5,226 nt of DNA, taken from Nitrospirota bacterium (GTDB lineage Bacteria; Nitrospirota; CAKKRA01; 9FT-COMBO-42-15). Below the pieces are notes generated by a model. It was given only the letters and a program-made list of their open reading frames with translations, did not search any database and was not told where the DNA came from. Location: assembly GCA_016214425.1 (NCBI GenBank), contig JACRON010000077.1:1-5226 (forward strand). Direction: 5' to 3'. Below, piece by piece: positions 4,522-5,226 of the stretch (the stretch's first letter is position 1; the number at the start of each line of letters is the position of its first letter). A program made the translations under genes and the position numbers.

Positions 4522-5226
4522 TTATCCCTCTTTTACAGATTTAAGGATTATCAGACCGATAAGGAAAAAGGCAACAAGGGAAAGGATTGCAGGCCTCTGG
4601 CTTCCGAATGCAGTGGATATATAGCCAAAGACCAGCGGTCCTGCTATAGCAGATGATTTTCCTACAAGAGAATAGGCGCCAAAATATTCCGCCTCTTTTC
4701 CTTTAGGGATAAACCTTGTATATAATGCACGTGTTGCTGACTGGACTGTGCCGAGCCAGAGTCCTGCAAAGGATGCCAGCGCCCAGAACTGGGTCTTTGT
4801 ATGCACAAAGAAGGCTGTAACAGCCACTAATGTCCACATTATGAGCGCTAACATAACCACCTTTTTAGGCCCCCATGCATCAGATGGCTTTGCCATAACA
4901 AAGGCGCCAATAAGAGCTGATGTCTGCACAATCAAGTAAAGCGCTATTAGCTCTTCGTGCGCAAATCTTAGTGTGGTTGCAGCGAATATGCTTGAGAATA
5001 CAATAACTGTGTTCACGCCGTCTTCATATATGAGGTAAGAAAGCAAAAACCTCCTCGGATTTCTTTTTCCCCATATCTCCTTTAGTGTTTTTATTGTTTG
5101 ACTAAAACCCTTAATCCCTGCCTTAAACATGGAGAATCCGCTTTTTATGTTTGACGGCAGAAAGATAAAAGCCGGCATTGAAAAGATGAAAAAAAATGCG
5201 GCTACCATCAGCCATGTAAATTCAAA
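4522..5226 (-). CDS. UMF1-family MFS transporter, C-terminal part (5' end outside window)
   Basis: The frame is open to the right edge: six codons precede the ATG at 5208, so the true start lies beyond 5226. About 234 residues are visible, covering the end of the N-terminal helix bundle, the charged central loop and the whole C-terminal bundle of a major facilitator permease in the inner membrane. Features typical of the UMF1 (Atg22-like) group are YEDGVNTVI at the start of the second half, a PSDAWGPKK loop matching the MFS G-x-x-x-D-x-x-G-x-[KR] signature, and EYFGAYSLVGKSSAIAGP followed by FGSQR near the end. The substrate of bacterial UMF1 proteins is generally unknown. The stop TAA is at 4522-4524, 14 bases from the end of the convergent barrel gene. 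Operon partners and promoter are outside the window. Confidence 0.87.
   Translation of the reverse strand, partial: FEFTWLMVAAFFFIFSMPAFIFLPSNIKSGFSMFKAGIKGFSQTIKTLKEIWGKRNPRRFLLSYLIYEDGVNTVIVFSSIFAATTLRFAHEELIALYLIVQTSALIGAFVMAKPSDAWGPKKVVMLALIMWTLVAVTAFFVHTKTQFWALASFAGLWLGTVQSATRALYTRFIPKGKEAEYFGAYSLVGKSSAIAGPLVFGYISTAFGSQRPAILSLVAFFLIGLIILKSVKEG

Noticed and set aside
4508..4523. T-rich gap between the convergent barrel and MFS genes as a terminator
   Set aside because: There is a T run but no stem before it on either strand.
4748..4939. Plus-strand ORF of 63 codons
   Set aside because: It is antisense inside the well-supported MFS gene.
1..5226. tRNA, rRNA, CRISPR array, insertion sequence or prophage parts
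   Set aside because: No clover-leaf, spaced direct repeats, transposase or terminal inverted repeats could be seen.

Overview
The window looks like chromosome from an AT-rich, LPS-making Gram-negative bacterium. The evidence is an lpxC gene with a sigma54-type promoter, an outer-membrane beta-barrel-like protein, and protein styles that recall anaerobic Nitrospirota (Thermodesulfovibrio-like) or Desulfobacterota. The lineage is an impression, because there is no rRNA or marker tree here.

Left part (1-1029, + strand): the end of an arsenite methyltransferase gene (arsM), cut by the window edge, followed 3 bases later by a cupin-GNAT fusion gene. The two look like one arsenic operon. The GNAT half lacks the segment that normally precedes its acetyl-CoA loop.

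Middle part (1030-2541): an intergenic stretch with a dispersed repeat of the 'cgtcattgcgag' type, then a strong sigma70-type promoter with several inverted repeats. These lead into a two-gene operon: a winged-HTH protein fused to a degenerate minimal nucleotidyltransferase (MNT), overlapping by 11 bases a HEPN-like protein that lacks the usual Rx4-6H motif. The layout is that of an MNT-HEPN toxin-antitoxin module in which both active sites look lost. A perfect 17-bp hairpin follows. Next is a 19-codon gene with a TTG start, an excellent ribosome binding site, a product made only of Met, Ala, Thr, Lys and Arg, and its own intrinsic terminator.

Right part (2542-5226): lpxC on the minus strand, driven by a near-perfect -24/-12 (sigma54) promoter. 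A long inverted repeat lies 117-145 bases upstream of the predicted start, where enhancer-binding proteins usually bind. Divergent from it is an exported, probably outer-membrane, barrel protein with its own promoter. Last is the C-terminal part of a UMF1-family MFS transporter on the minus strand, convergent with the barrel gene and running off the window. The most notable items are the sigma54 control of lpxC, the tiny lysine-rich gene, the inactivated-looking MNT-HEPN pair, and the damaged cupin-GNAT fusion.
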